Source of the DNA: DASPSM01 sp963800135
GTDB taxonomy: Bacteria > Planctomycetota > Planctomycetia > Planctomycetales > Planctomycetaceae
Assembly: GCA_963800135.1 (NCBI GenBank)
Contig: CAWCZR010000016.1
Coordinates: 1 to 64,000, forward strand
DNA: 64,000 nt
Reading direction: 5' to 3'
The notes below the pieces were generated by a model, which was not told the DNA's origin, did not search any database, and saw only the letters and a program-made list of their open reading frames with translations. Position numbers and translations under genes: made by a program. Shown here one piece after another: positions 46,026-56,449 of this stretch (position 1 is the stretch's first letter; every line of letters starts with the position of its first letter).

Positions 46026-46290
46026 GCCCGCCCCGTTCGACGCCGACGTCCGTCTGGGTGGCTGGGGTCGAGCCGCCAGGCGAGCCCCCAGTCGATGCAC
46101 TCACACGCGGCCCTTGCACGCAAGTCGTTGAGAAGATCTCGACGGCACCGATCGACCCGGGAATCCGTAACACGTCACACTTTCCCAAGCCGACGGCTCC
46201 GCTGTCGGTCCGGATTCGACCGCCGGGAAACCGCGCCGGGAGTGTGTCAAAGCCTGGGGGCGGCGAGGACGCCGACCCCAGCCACCCTCG

Positions 46291-47100
46291 TCAGGCGGCC
46301 GGCGCCAGCGCGGGCGGCGTGCCGCGTCCCGTCACGCGGGGCACCACTGCGTTACGCCCCAAGAGTTGGAGCACGAGCAAGCCTCGTCCCCAGGTCAGCG
46401 GACCAGCGAGCGCACCAGTTTCGGCCGTGCGGGCGTCCGCCAGCACGCGGTATTGGTTGTGACTGGCCGCCATGAAATCGAGGGCGAGCTGTCGCGTCCG
46501 CTCGCAGTTGCAGTTATCGACCAGCAGATAGGCATTTTCCGCCAGGTGCGGCTCGCACTGGGCCAGTCGCTCGGCAATCGGGTCGTGCGACAGAGCGCTC
46601 ACGAAGCAGACGCCGATCGTCCGCCCGTCCAGCCGCGCGAGGCAGCGAGAGAATCCGGGCTCGATGAAGTGCCGCTCGCCGTCGGCCAGTTCGTCGAACC
46701 GCCGCAAAAATTCCTCGCGAGTCGGCACGGCCGCGCCAACTTGCGGCGCGTCGGGTTCGTGCACGCCGATGCATAGCTTGTCGGCATTGCCCGCGATCGC
46801 CGCCAAGAGCGTGCCGCCGTCGCCCAGACCGAACGCCACGAAGGCTTCTCGCTCGGCGAGATGGGTGACGCCGCGGTTCACGAGGGTGCGCACGGCCAGC
46901 GGTCGGCCCGCGATTCCGAGGCTCGTGCGTCGCAGTTTGCGACGGGTGTCCGCTCGGTCAAAGGGCAGCCGCGTGTTCCAGGAATCGAGCGGCAAGCGCA
47001 ACCGCGCGAGGGCAGCCACGGCCCGGGCGCCTAGCGTGCGCTCCTGTTCCGGCTGAACAAACCGAAACGAAAGCCCCTGCAAATACTGTGGGAGATCCAT
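46291..47100 (-). CDS. Class I SAM-methyltransferase-like protein
   Basis: Encodes 269 residues from ATG 47100 (MDLPQYLQGLSFRFVQPEQE). The central part has a possible Rossmann motif I (EREAFVAFGLGDGGTLLAAI), a later acidic strand end (KLCIGVHEPD), and LAENAYLLVDNCNCERTRQL with an acidic strand near the end of the fold. This matches the Methyltransf_24 group by topology but not by a strict motif; the usual E/DxGxGxG is only loosely present (FGLGDGG). No signal peptide. Convergent with the PSD1/DUF1501 locus 2. Its substrate is unknown. Confidence 0.5.
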   Translation of the reverse strand: MDLPQYLQGLSFRFVQPEQERTLGARAVAALARLRLPLDSWNTRLPFDRADTRRKLRRTSLGIAGRPLAVRTLVNRGVTHLAEREAFVAFGLGDGGTLLAAIAGNADKLCIGVHEPDAPQVGAAVPTREEFLRRFDELADGERHFIEPGFSRCLARLDGRTIGVCFVSALSHDPIAERLAQCEPHLAENAYLLVDNCNCERTRQLALDFMAASHNQYRVLADARTAETGALAGPLTWGRGLLVLQLLGRNAVVPRVTGRGTPPALAPAA

Positions 47101-47356
47101 GGCCCTAAACAATCGACGTCGAGCGCTCGCCCCAGGTTCGGGCGCGCCGAAAAAAAGCGTCGAAAAATGGCGAAAGTGCTGACAGAGTTAGAGTCGGCCG
47201 CGCGGGCCGACGAAGAGGGCGGGGATGATGCCGGAATCGCTAGGAGGGGTCAAGGGCAATCACCGCCCCTGCGCCGCAGCTTTGCGATTCTTAATTTGAC
47301 GGCCGACCTCGGTGTGGCGCAGCAATTAAGAATAGCCGCGATGTGATCCGACTCAA

Positions 47357-47632
47357 TCAGTCGCGCGTAAACCACTTTGCAAAAACGACGATCGCAAAAA
47401 CCACCCAGAGCAGCACGACCAATCCACCGCGCCATCCGTGCCTGTAGGCGACAGTCGTCGTTGCCCACACTCCAAGAGGCACACCCAGGAGTATGCCGAG
47501 GAGGGCCCATTCGTAGTAAGCGGAGGTTGCTAGAGCGACTGCAACCAAGATCCCAGGGACGGCCCCCGCAACCGCGTATGCGGCAAATGCCGCCTTCGAC
47601 GGGTTGCCGCTGGGCCCGTTGCTCATCACCAC
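47357..47632 (-). CDS. Small membrane protein of unknown function
   Basis: Encodes 91 residues; an internal start MSNGPSGNPSKAAFA two codons in is equally good. Three hydrophobic helices: AVAGAVPGILVAVALATSAY, ALLGILLGVPLGVWATTTVA and GGLVVLLWVVFAIVVFAKWF. No family recognised. It stands between the methyltransferase-like gene and the DUF5009 operon on the same strand. Confidence 0.5.
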   Translation of the reverse strand: MVMSNGPSGNPSKAAFAAYAVAGAVPGILVAVALATSAYYEWALLGILLGVPLGVWATTTVAYRHGWRGGLVVLLWVVFAIVVFAKWFTRD

Positions 47633-47653
47633 TACCGCTGTTTGAGGCGGTCG

Positions 47654-48253
47654 CTACTTTACCGGGACCAATTTAACGCTGCGGAGCGTCATCACGGTCT
47701 CGTGCGCGATCTCGGTCGCGACGAACCGCATGTTGTACCAGTGGGCCTCGGGCAGATTCACCTCGCCGGCCTGCACGGTTTTGTAGGCGGTCGCACCGCC
47801 CGTGTCGGCGACATTGAGGATCAGCGTCGAATCGGCCAATTGAATCTGCACCGTGCTGCCGGCGTTCGCGGGGTTGCACGCATAGCTGAGCTCGACTGCA
47901 TACTTACCCGGCTTTTCGACCGGAAAATGAAACAGCACGAAGTCTTCCAAGCGACGCCAATTGGTGATGGCCGAACCGTGTCGCGTGATTTCTCCCGTGA
48001 CCACGGCCAGGTTCATCGTCAAGGTGATCGAGCCGTCGTCCGCCACCTTCGTCGGGCGCACGTCAGGTTTGTCGCTGGCCGCTTGTTTCCGCTCGGCCAC
48101 GCGGGCCAATCCGTAGCCGATGCCCATCACGATGGCCACGACCACCGGGATGACGAGCACCGACTTAATCAGTTCGAACGCCGAGTTCGTGGCGGTCGAG
48201 TGGTGGGCGGAGACCCCGGGACCTGAATGCGGGATGAAAGCCGGTTTGCTCAC
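47654..48253 (-). CDS. Membrane-anchored DUF5077-like beta-sandwich protein
   Basis: The likely start is GTG 48253 (VSKPAFIPHSGPGVSAHHST), 2 bases after the stop of the DUF5009 gene. One membrane helix (VLVIPVVVAIVMGIGYGLAR) is followed by a ~140-residue beta-sandwich: GSITLTMNLAVVTGEITRHG, VLFHFPVEKPGKYAVELSYA and VQIQLADSTLILNVADTGGA. The pattern fits carbohydrate-binding-like domains of the DUF5077/F5/8 type. With its upstream neighbour, a sugar-acyltransferase-like membrane protein, it may act on cell-surface glycans. Confidence 0.6.
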   Translation of the reverse strand: MSKPAFIPHSGPGVSAHHSTATNSAFELIKSVLVIPVVVAIVMGIGYGLARVAERKQAASDKPDVRPTKVADDGSITLTMNLAVVTGEITRHGSAITNWRRLEDFVLFHFPVEKPGKYAVELSYACNPANAGSTVQIQLADSTLILNVADTGGATAYKTVQAGEVNLPEAHWYNMRFVATEIAHETVMTLRSVKLVPVK

Positions 48254-48255
48254 GG

Positions 48256-49446
48256 TCAAACTCGCAGGAAGATGCGCATTTTGTAAAGGACGAACAACAC
48301 AATCCATTTCAACATCAGCGGCCCTGCCTCGAGCAGGATGCCGTGCATGTGATGTGAGAACACGAGCTTCGACAGCTCGTCGAAATTGATGACCTTCTGG
48401 CCGACGTAGACCGTGATGGCATTCATGCCGATCACCACGAAGAAGAACGACCAGGCCTGGAACTGCCAGACGTCGATCATGAGATAAAAGACCGAGAGCA
48501 GAAACAGGCTGATGCCGCTGGTCATCAGCACGAACGAGCTAGACCAGAGGTTCTTGTTGATCGGGAAGCTCTTGTCCCACGTCAGGGCGGCCGCCACGAA
48601 GAGCACGCCGGCGACGGCCAGGCCGCCCGCCTTCACCATCCCGTTGTAGTCGGTCCGCCGGAGCCAATGGCCGGCCATCACGCCGAAGAGCACGGTGGCG
48701 ATCGAGGGGATGGCGGAGAACAGCCCCTCCGGATCGCGAATGGTTCGGTAGAGGTGACCGGGCAGCAGGTGGCGATCGATGAAGTCGCCCAGGTTCTGAC
48801 CCGGAAGCAAGCCGCCCGTATCGAATCCCGGAACTGGGATGAACCTGAGCGCCGCCCAATATCCGATCAAAAGGCCGATCGCCGTTAGCAACTGGTTCCG
48901 CGGCCGGGTATGCAGCACGATCAGCGCGGCGAACGTATAGCCGATGCCAATGCGTCCCAGCACGCTGGGAAACCGCACGTGTGAAAAGTCGGTGACCAGG
49001 TGCTTGATGCCGCTGACGTCCTGGTCGAAGTGGATCGAGAAGTTGAAGGCCAGGATGCCGTTGATCACCAGCCCCAACAGGATCAACAGGATTCCGCGGC
49101 GGATGACCCGGACGTGCAGAGCCAAGGATCCCTGCCCGCGCGCCAGGTGCGAGGCGAACGAATAGGGAATCGCCACGCCGGCAATAAACATGAACAGCGG
49201 GAAGATGCAGTCGTAGAGGCTGAAGCCGTGCCACTCGGGGTGGTCGGTGTGCTTGTAGGCCAGCTCGCGAAAGGTGGCATTGCCGCTGAGGTTGGCCAGC
49301 GCCCGGATCAGCTCCTCGCCGCCGATGATCCAGAACATGTCGAAGCCGCGAAGCGCGTCGAGCGACAGAAGTCTCGGGGGGGCCGAACTTTGGGGATTGG
49401 ACAAAATGGGGGCATCGTTCCGGCTCTTGGCAACGCCGCGAGACAT
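48256..49446 (-). CDS. DUF5009 / heparan-alpha-glucosaminide N-acetyltransferase-like membrane protein
   Basis: Encodes 396 residues with about ten membrane helices. The diagnostic N-terminal motif is RLLSLDALRGFDMFWIIGGE, followed by SLYDCIFPLFMFIAGVAIPY and ILAFNFSIHFDQDVSGIKH. These are the DALRGF(D/A) and FMFIxGxxxP signatures of the HGSNAT/YeiB-like group that moves acyl groups from acetyl-CoA across the membrane onto sugars. Late helices include SSSFVLMTSGISLFLLSVFY and FFFVVIGMNAITVYVGQKVI. It is first in an operon with the beta-sandwich gene at 47654 and is divergent from the beta-helix/cytochrome gene at 49571 with a 124-base promoter region. Confidence 0.82.
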   Translation of the reverse strand: MSRGVAKSRNDAPILSNPQSSAPPRLLSLDALRGFDMFWIIGGEELIRALANLSGNATFRELAYKHTDHPEWHGFSLYDCIFPLFMFIAGVAIPYSFASHLARGQGSLALHVRVIRRGILLILLGLVINGILAFNFSIHFDQDVSGIKHLVTDFSHVRFPSVLGRIGIGYTFAALIVLHTRPRNQLLTAIGLLIGYWAALRFIPVPGFDTGGLLPGQNLGDFIDRHLLPGHLYRTIRDPEGLFSAIPSIATVLFGVMAGHWLRRTDYNGMVKAGGLAVAGVLFVAAALTWDKSFPINKNLWSSSFVLMTSGISLFLLSVFYLMIDVWQFQAWSFFFVVIGMNAITVYVGQKVINFDELSKLVFSHHMHGILLEAGPLMLKWIVLFVLYKMRIFLRV

Positions 49447-49570
49447 GATCGTTCCTCAACGGATCAAAGGCTGGGTCATTCGCTATTTGACACGCCAAGA
49501 TACACGGACTACAAGGGAGAACGATCACTTCCCGCCCGCTCTTTGTGGATTCCAGTCTCGGGGGAATAGC

Positions 49571-51918
49571 ATGGCTGCCCGGCCCATGGCGTCAGTCTGC
49601 GTCACGGTTCTCGTCCTCGTCGCGCTCGTTTGTTTGCTGTCGGTCACTCCCGATCGGGCCGATCTCAGCCCTCACGGCGATCGCACCGCGCCGGCTGCCT
49701 CCACGGTCTACACGATCAAACCCGGCCCCAATGCGCAGAGCGAATTTCTGTCGAGCCTGATCCAGTCGAGCCCGGGCGACGTGATCGAGCTGGCGGCGGG
49801 CACCTTCAACTTCGACATGGATCTCGAAGTCACTACGAACAACATCACCATCCGCGGGGCCGGCATCGACAAGACGATCCTCTCCTTCAAGAACCAGCAG
49901 ATGGGCTCGAAGGGGATCGAGGCGACGGGCGATAACTTCGTCATCGAGAATCTGTCGGTCGAAGACACGCGTGGCAACGCGATCAAGGTCGTCGGCGCGA
50001 AGAACGTCACCTTCCGCAACGTCCGCACCGCCTGGACCGGCGAGCCCAAAACCTCCAACGGCGCGTACGGCATCTACCCCGTGTCGTGCGAGAACGTGCT
50101 GATCGACGGCTGCATCGTCCGCGGGGCGGCCGACGCCGGCGTGTACGTCGGGCAGTCGAAGCAAATCGTCGTCAAGAATTGCCGCGTGTTCGAGAACGTG
50201 GCCGGCATCGAGATCGAAAACTCGTTCGACGCCGACGTGTTCGACAACTTCGCCACCAACAACAGCGGCGGCATTCTGGTCTTCGACCTGCCGGGGCTGG
50301 CGCTGCACAACGGCGGACGCGTCCGCGTGTTCCACAACCAGGTGCCCAAGAACAATCACGCGAACTTCGGTGCGCCGGGTTCGAGCGTCTCCAACGTGGC
50401 GCCGGGCACCGGCATGCTGCTCTTGGCGATGGACAACGTCGAGATCTTCGAGAACCAGATCACCGACAACCAGACCTGCGGCCTGCAGGTGATCAGCTAC
50501 ATCCTCACCGGCAACCCGATCAACGACAAAGAGTACGATCCGTATCCCGAACACGCCTACATCCACGACAACCACTTTTCCGGCGGCGGCAAACACCCGG
50601 GCGGCCGCTACGGCAAGATTCTGGCGGAAATCGTCGGCATCCCCTTCCCCGAGATCTTCTACGACGGCGTGCTCAATCCCAAGCACACGGTCGATGGGAA
50701 AGTGAAGCCGGAATACGGCATCCGCTTCGAGCGGAACGGCAACGTCAGCTTCGCCAACATTCATTTCGACGAACTCAATCCGGAGAAAATCGCCGCCGGC
50801 AAAGCTCGCATCGATCGCGACATTGCCGCTTACACGGGCAGTTATCCGCGTCTCCCCGGCATCCAGCTCAAGCCGCACGGCCCCGCCGATCCCAGCAGCG
50901 ACCAGTCGGCGGCCGTGTATCGCTCGGCCCCGAAAAAACTCTCCGAATACGGATTCTTCAAGGGGAATGGCGTGACCCAGGAGCCGGTGGCCGGCGTGGT
51001 CCCCTACGACCTCAACACGCCCCTCTTCTCCGACTACACGTCGAAGCACCGCTTCGTGCGCCTGCCGGGCGGAGCCGCCGCCCAGTACGTCGAGAACGAC
51101 GCCTTCGATTTCCCCGTCGGATCGTGCGTGGTGAAGAGCTTCACGTATCCGCACGACGCGGCCGACGCGTCCAAGGGCGAGCAACTGCTCGAAACCCGCG
51201 TCCTCGAACGGAAGCCGGCCGGCTGGTATGGCTACTCCTACTTGTGGAACAAAGAGCAGACCGAAGCCACGCTCGACTTGGGCGGCAGCACGATCGAAGC
51301 CAGTTGGAAAGGCGCCGACGGCAAGACGCACAGCAACAACTACATCGTCCCGCACGCCAACCAGTGCAAGAGCTGCCACGTGTCCAACGGCAAGACGTTT
51401 CTGCCGCTGGGCATCAAGGCCCGCAACTTGAACAAGGACTACGCGTACTCCGACGGCAAGGAGAACCAGCTCGCCCATTGGACGAAGGCCGGCATCCTCA
51501 AGGGTTCACCCGAGCCGTCCCACGCTCCGAAAGTCCCCCGCTACGACGACCCTTCGACGGGGAGCGTCGATGCGCGGGCCCGCGCTTGGCTCGACGTCAA
51601 CTGCGCCACTGCCACAACCCGGCCGGCCCGGCCCGCACCACGGGGCTCGACCTGTCGATCAGCCAGACCGATTTTGCCAAGCTGGGCATCTGGAAGTCGC
51701 CGGTGGCCGCCGGTCACGGCTCGGGCGAGCATCGTTACGACATCGTCCCCGGCAAACCGGACGACTCGATCGTGATCTACCGTCTCGAGTCGACCGAACC
51801 GGGCGTGATGATGCCCGAGCTGCCCCGCCGCATGGTCCCCGACGACGCGGTCGCTCTGCTCAAAGAGTGGATCGCCCAGATGAAGGACCCAAGCAAGCAG
51901 CAGGCGAGCGCGAAGTAA
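49571..51918 (+). CDS. Fusion of a parallel beta-helix protein and a dihaem cytochrome (TIGR03805-TIGR03806-like), one frameshift
   Basis: About 782 residues. A leader helix (MASVCVTVLVLVALVCLLS) precedes a right-handed beta-helix domain at about residues 45-440, with DKTILSFKNQQMGSKGIEAT, NAIKVVGAKNVTFRNVRTAW and NCRVFENVAGIEIENSFDAD. The C-terminal half matches the SO2930-type dihaem cytochrome (LSEYGFFKGNGVTQEPVAGV, NTPLFSDYTSKHRFVRLPGG). It has haem motif CKSCHV and a second CxxCH at 51599-51618, which is disrupted because one C of a CCC run is missing; the next frame restores CHNPAGPARTTGLDLSISQT. In other bacteria these are usually two neighbouring genes. Probably periplasmic and redox active; substrate unknown. 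Confidence 0.82.
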
Positions 51919-51955
51919 GACAGCTCGACGCGATTTGTCTGGGTGGCCTCTTTCC

Positions 51956-51981
51956 CCCTCTCCCATTCCGATGGGAGAGGG
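51956..51981. terminator. Bidirectional hairpin terminator between convergent genes
   Basis: CCCTCTCCCAT (51956-51966) and ATGGGAGAGGG (51971-51981) form an 11-bp perfect stem with a 4-base loop. It lies between the stop at 51918 (plus) and the MMPL stop at 52021 (minus). There is no clear T-run, so it may only stabilise transcript ends. A similar hairpin is at 61499-61523. Confidence 0.6.
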
Positions 51982-52020
51982 TCGGGGTGAGGGCTCTTAT
52001 GTCTTCACCGTCCGACTGAA

Positions 52021-55016
52021 CTACGCCGCTTTGCGCCGGTCGACTTCCACGCGTCGCGTCGTGCTCGCCTCGCTACTCTTGTTGCTCGACGCCCGCGCGG
52101 CCTTCGGCGCCGCCGAGATCACGCTTAAGAGCGACGGCAACAGCACTAGCGCGACGAACAGGCAGCTCGAGATGCCGATCGCGAGCGCCAGCCCCAAGCT
52201 GAAGAGGCCGCGGTGCGAAGCGATCATCATGCTGCCAAAACCCACGATCGAAGTCGCGGACGTCAGCACCAGCGTGCTGAACACGCTGCCGCTCATCTCG
52301 TACGGGCCGCTGCGGCTGCGGTAGTCGTGCATCACCTGCACGCCGTAATTGACGCCGATCCCCAACACCAACGGCAGCACCAGCAGGTTCGCCGGGTTGA
52401 GATCGATGTGCGCGAAACCAAAGATGCCGAACATCAACAGCCCGCCGACCAGCGGCGCCAGGTACGCCAGGGTCGCACTGAAGAGGCCGCGTCCGTCGAG
52501 CACCAGGGCGATCGCTCCCGTCACGACCACGTAGGCGACGGCGAAGATCATCGGATCAACCGCAATGTGTCGGGCATTGAGCATCACCGCCGCCAACACG
52601 CCGACACCCAGCGTAGGCAACAGGGCGAGCCACCGCGCCTCGCGGCTCAAGAAATCGAACAGCAGGATGACCCAGACAACGGCGAAGGCATAGAGCGCGG
52701 CCGTCTCATACGTGTGGCGAATCTGCCGCACCGATTCGTAGTTGTGGATCGGCGTGCCCGTGACGTTCGGATCGACGCTTCGCACGTCGGCCACGAACTT
52801 GTGCAGCGTCGCCCCGTCCCAAGCCTTCTCCTGCGGATAAATCTCCAAGAGCCACTTCCGCTTGCCCTCGGCATCCACCGGGGTGACGAAGCGGCTCACC
52901 AGCTCGTTCGGCAAATCGTCGGCCTGAATCGGCTCGTCGCTGGCCGCGTAACGCAGCGTCGCGAAGCGCTGGAAGATGTCGGCCGCCAGGCGATACTGGA
53001 ACTGGTTGAGCAACCGCGACTGTTCTTCGAGCGTGAGCTTTTCAAACCGGTCGAGAAACGTATCGGTCGCGTGAATTACCCGCTCGGCCGACTCGTCGCC
53101 CGGGTACTTCTTGATTCGCTGATAAAACCCCTCGACCGCCTTGCCGATCACCGCCGGGTCGGAACGGCGCAGCGGCGGCAACTGCGAAGGGAAGTACGAG
53201 AGCCGCGAGCGGTATTCGGCCAACAGCTGACGCGTCGAGTCGCTGGCGCCACCGGCCGGCAACCGCAGGGCCAGGCTTTCGACGTGTCCCACGCTGGGCA
53301 GCGCGGCGAACTTGGCGTGCAGCTCGCGCATCTGCCGCTCGCTGTCCGCCACCGACACGGCATACAAGAGCGGGCTCGACGATTCCTCGTACAGCCGCTT
53401 TTCCAGCCGTACCGACTCGGAGTTCCGTGCATGCAGGCTCAGCGGATTGGCGTCGAAGCGAATCCGCCAGGCCACGTGCCGGCGTTCGACTTTCACGATC
53501 CCCGCTCCGATCACCAGCACCGCCAGCACGGAGACCCCCAACGTCACCAGCGGCAGCCGTCCGATTCCCCGCCGCAGCAACTTGCCCTCGAACGGATGCG
53601 GCAGTCGCGACGAATCGGCCCGCTCGTCGGCGAGCGCAATCAGGGCCGGCAGGACGAAATACGTGCCCAAGGCACACAGCATGATGCCGGCGGCGGCAAT
53701 AATTCCCAGCTCGGCCACACCCGAAAAGTCGGCCAAGAGCGTGCACAAAAAGGCGAGCGCCGTCGTCACGGCCGCGGTCAGGCTGGCGGTGCCCGTACTG
53801 GCGGTTGCTTCCATCAGGGCAGCCCGGAGCTGCCAACCGTCGCGACGTAGCTGCAAGTAGCGCGACACGTACGCGATGGCAAATTCGAGGCCCAGGGCAA
53901 ACAGCACCATCACCACGGCCAGCGAGAGCACGCTCAGGTGGCCGATCATCGCCGTCGTGAAGCCGAGCGCCACGTGAGCGCCACGGCGAGCATCGCCAGC
54001 GCCAACAGCGGGTGACGCACGCCGCGGAAACCGACCGACATCACCACCAGGCAGCTGACGGCCGCCACGGCGATCGCCAGCAGCACATCAAACTGCGACC
54101 GCTGCAGCTCCTCGCGTTCGAGAATCGGAATGCCGGTGAGTCCGATCTGGCAGCCCGGATGGGCCTCGGCCACTTCGGTATTAATCGCCTCCAGCCGCGC
54201 GAGCGCCTCCGCCTGACCACTCTCCTCGGCCGCGTCCGTCCGCGGCTCGACGCGCAGATAGCCCATCGTGCCGCGGTCGCTGAGGAAGTAGACCGTCTGT
54301 TCGCGGAGCGCATTCGTCTGCGGATCGGTCGGCACGAGGTTCGGCCAGGGCGTGTGGAAATTGTCCGGATTGGCAATGAAGTCGTTCAGGCTCGTCGTCA
54401 GCCGGCCCGCGTGCTTGAAGAGCTGCGCCGTCTGCGCGGGAGTCAGCGGCTTGTCGGCCGCCTGCTCCATCCGCCCTTCGATCTGCTCGCCCAATTGGTT
54501 GTACAGATTATCGAGCTCGATCGGCCGGTAGTCGCCCCGCAAAATGGGAGCGTACTGATTCACCCGCGACAGGCCGACCTGCAGCCGGCGGGGGCTCACG
54601 TACTGTAGCCATTTGCGCTGCAGCGCCCCGGCCTCGAACCGCGCGAGGACGTGGTTGAAGTGTTCCGGCTCGCGTCGCAGCCGATCGGCCACGTCATCGA
54701 TCGTATGCTTGATGTCGTCGAGGTTCTTGCTTTCGACGACGACGATCACGTCGGAGGCGTGGTCGAACGACTTCGAATAGCTGGCCCAATGCTGGCGCAG
54801 CTCGGTTTGCCGTTCGAGCATTCCGGCGCGGTCGCTCTTGAACCGCAGGAAGAAGAAGGCGTAGCCGGCGCAGGCACACGAGGCGAGGATCACCGTCGCC
54901 ATCACGAAGCGAGGCCAGCGGGCGGCAATTCGCGTGAGGGCGCGGAGCGGATAGCCGACAGCCGAACCGCGTGGGGCTGACGCCGACTCCTGCCGCGTGG
55001 AGCTGTTGCGCTGCAT
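52021..55016 (-). CDS. MMPL/RND-family exporter (HpnN-like), one frameshift
   Basis: About 998 residues, the length expected of an RND pump. The N-terminal helix ARWPRFVMATVILASCACAG is followed by a large periplasmic loop (about residues 60-310, VIVVVESKNLDDIKHTIDDV). The first transmembrane cluster includes FDVLLAIAVAAVSCLVVMSV, and then the frame breaks near 53970. The next frame continues HLSVLSLAVVMVLFALGLEF and TGTASLTAAVTTALAFLCTL. A second loop is followed by the last cluster (LLVLPLVLGIGVNYGVQVMH and SATSIVGFGSMMIASHRGLF), which has the GxxxNYGVxxMHDY and SxTxxxGFGxLxxAxHxGL text of MMPL proteins. Such pumps move lipids such as hopanoids using the proton gradient. No hopanoid genes are nearby, so the cargo is open. 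Confidence 0.85.
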
Positions 55017-55513
55017 CCGTGCGAACGCCTTGGCCGTTCCTGACCCGGCGCGGGGCGAATGATCCCGCCGCCAATCCTGTCACCTGCCGCTGGGGCTGGG
55101 CCCGGTCGCCGGCGTACAGGCTTCCGGAACCAGCCGCATGGACGGCGCATCCCGGTGTCTCCAGCATCGGCATCGGGCGGAAGGCCGCTTGAAAACAAAG
55201 CCCATCGCCGGATTAGTCGCCGACCGCGCCGCCGATCACATTCAACCCCAGCCCCGCCGCAGGTTTCGGCAATACTTCGCGCCCGCGTCGATTGGCGAAT
55301 AGCCCGTGCCGACTCCGAATTGACCCGGCCACAGAATGAGGGATGCGCCTGCCAGGGAAGCTGTGCGCGCCAGACAAACTGTGTGGACTGTAAGGGCACG
55401 TTCGACGCGCGTTGTCCGTTGTTTCGGAATGTAGGAACAGGCCCGCGAGAATCTCGAATTGCTTCGGACGCGAAGACGCTCCGCCCCACAGGGTGAGCGC
55501 TACAATTCCGGCC
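55017..55513. other. Spacer of 497 bases between the divergent MMPL and nuclease genes
   Basis: On the minus strand a stretch around 55240-55400 translates to FGVGTGYSPIDAGAKYC with some protein-like character, but it lacks a credible start and ends soon. I see no firm gene. Promoters for both flanking genes should be here. Confidence 0.35.
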
Positions 55514-56014
55514 ATGAAACGCCTCGCCTTCCTCCTGCTGCTCGTCTTCGCAGCCCGCGCCTGCGCTGCGAGACCCCGCCACACGCTGGTCGGCCAGGTC
55601 GTGAAGATCGCCGACGGCGACACGCTGACCGTGCTCGACGGCGCCCGCAACCAGCACAAGATCCGGCTGGCCGGCATCGACGCCCCCGAAAAGGCCCAAG
55701 CCTTCGGCACGCAGGCGCGAAACGCCCTCGCCGCCGCGGTCTTCCGGCAAACCGTCCGCGTCGACGTCACGGACACCGACCGCTACGGCCGCGAAGTCGG
55801 CCGCGTGTATTGCGCAGGCCACTTCGTCAATGCCGACCTCGTCCGCGCCGGCTTCGCCTGGCGCTACCCCCAATGGGACAAACCGGGCGAATTCGCGCCC
55901 CTCGAAGCTGCCGCCCGCCGCCACCACCGCGGCCTCTGGGCCGACAGCCATCCGATTCCGCCGTGGGAGTTTCGCAAAGCGAAACGCGGCGGCGCGAACC
56001 TCGCGCGACGCTAA
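55514..56014 (+). CDS. Exported thermonuclease-like (SNase) protein
   Basis: Encodes 166 residues from ATG 55514, beginning with a signal peptide (MKRLAFLLLLVFAARACAAR). The staphylococcal-nuclease fold is clear: VVKIADGDTLTVL, HKIRLAGIDAPEKAQAFGTQ with the IDxPE Asp and the Arg of IRLxGID, VDVTDTDRYGREVGRVY (second catalytic Arg/Glu region RYGR) and LEAAARRHHRGLW. Calcium-dependent cleavage of DNA or RNA is expected; the catalytic Arg, Glu and Asp residues look retained. A role in nucleic-acid scavenging is inferred from export. It is divergent from the MMPL gene. Confidence 0.9.
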   Translation: MKRLAFLLLLVFAARACAARPRHTLVGQVVKIADGDTLTVLDGARNQHKIRLAGIDAPEKAQAFGTQARNALAAAVFRQTVRVDVTDTDRYGREVGRVYCAGHFVNADLVRAGFAWRYPQWDKPGEFAPLEAAARRHHRGLWADSHPIPPWEFRKAKRGGANLARR

Positions 56015-56203
56015 ACGCCGCCTCCCCCAAAAGTCTTCCCCCTCTCACCTCGCGGGAGCCCGGCCACAGGGATTCCTCCCCGCGCGGGACGGCGCGTAGA
56101 TTCGGGCCTTTGGATGATGTGGTGTCGCGGCAAGGCAAGAGCCGGAGCCCGTTCGCTCCGGCGTTTTTGCGCGCCCTAGGCCCGCTCCCGGTACAATCGC
56201 GGC

Positions 56204-56449
56204 ATGAGCGTTGAAGCGAGAAAGGTGTCGGGGGCATGGATTGGTTGGACGATGCTCGCGGCTTGTGCGCTCGTTCCGCTATCCGCCCCCTTCTGGTTGC
56301 CGGCAATGATGTCGCCTGAAACCCCCGCAGTTGGCGAGCGACCGTGGGAGATTTTTGACGGGGTGTACGCAGTGCTCAACTGGCTGGTGGGACATTTCAA
56401 GTGGGCTGAAGACGCGCTTTATTGGTACCTCAAGCTGATGTCCGGTTGA
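56204..56449 (+). CDS. Small membrane protein of unknown function
   Basis: Encodes 81 residues. One clear membrane helix (GWTMLAACALVPLSAPFWLP) and a second amphipathic one (EIFDGVYAVLNWLVGHFKWA). The LxPLSxPFWLP phrase resembles the small planctomycete membrane proteins such as the one near 30996. No family assignment and no operon partner. Confidence 0.5.
   Translation: MSVEARKVSGAWIGWTMLAACALVPLSAPFWLPAMMSPETPAVGERPWEIFDGVYAVLNWLVGHFKWAEDALYWYLKLMSG

Noticed and set aside
49592..51918. A 628-codon minus-strand frame and a 610-codon second plus frame over the beta-helix/cytochrome gene
   Set aside because: Both are shadows. The chosen frame carries the haem motifs and the beta-helix repeats; the others are Arg- or Asp/Val-rich without motifs.
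52213..53850. 545-codon plus-strand frame opposite the MMPL gene
   Set aside because: Shadow rich in His/Arg/Gln; the minus strand shows the complete RND motif set.
55059..55496. Possible gene in the 55.0-55.5 kb spacer (either strand)
   Set aside because: Cys-containing but Arg/Pro-rich translation, no ribosome site and no motif.
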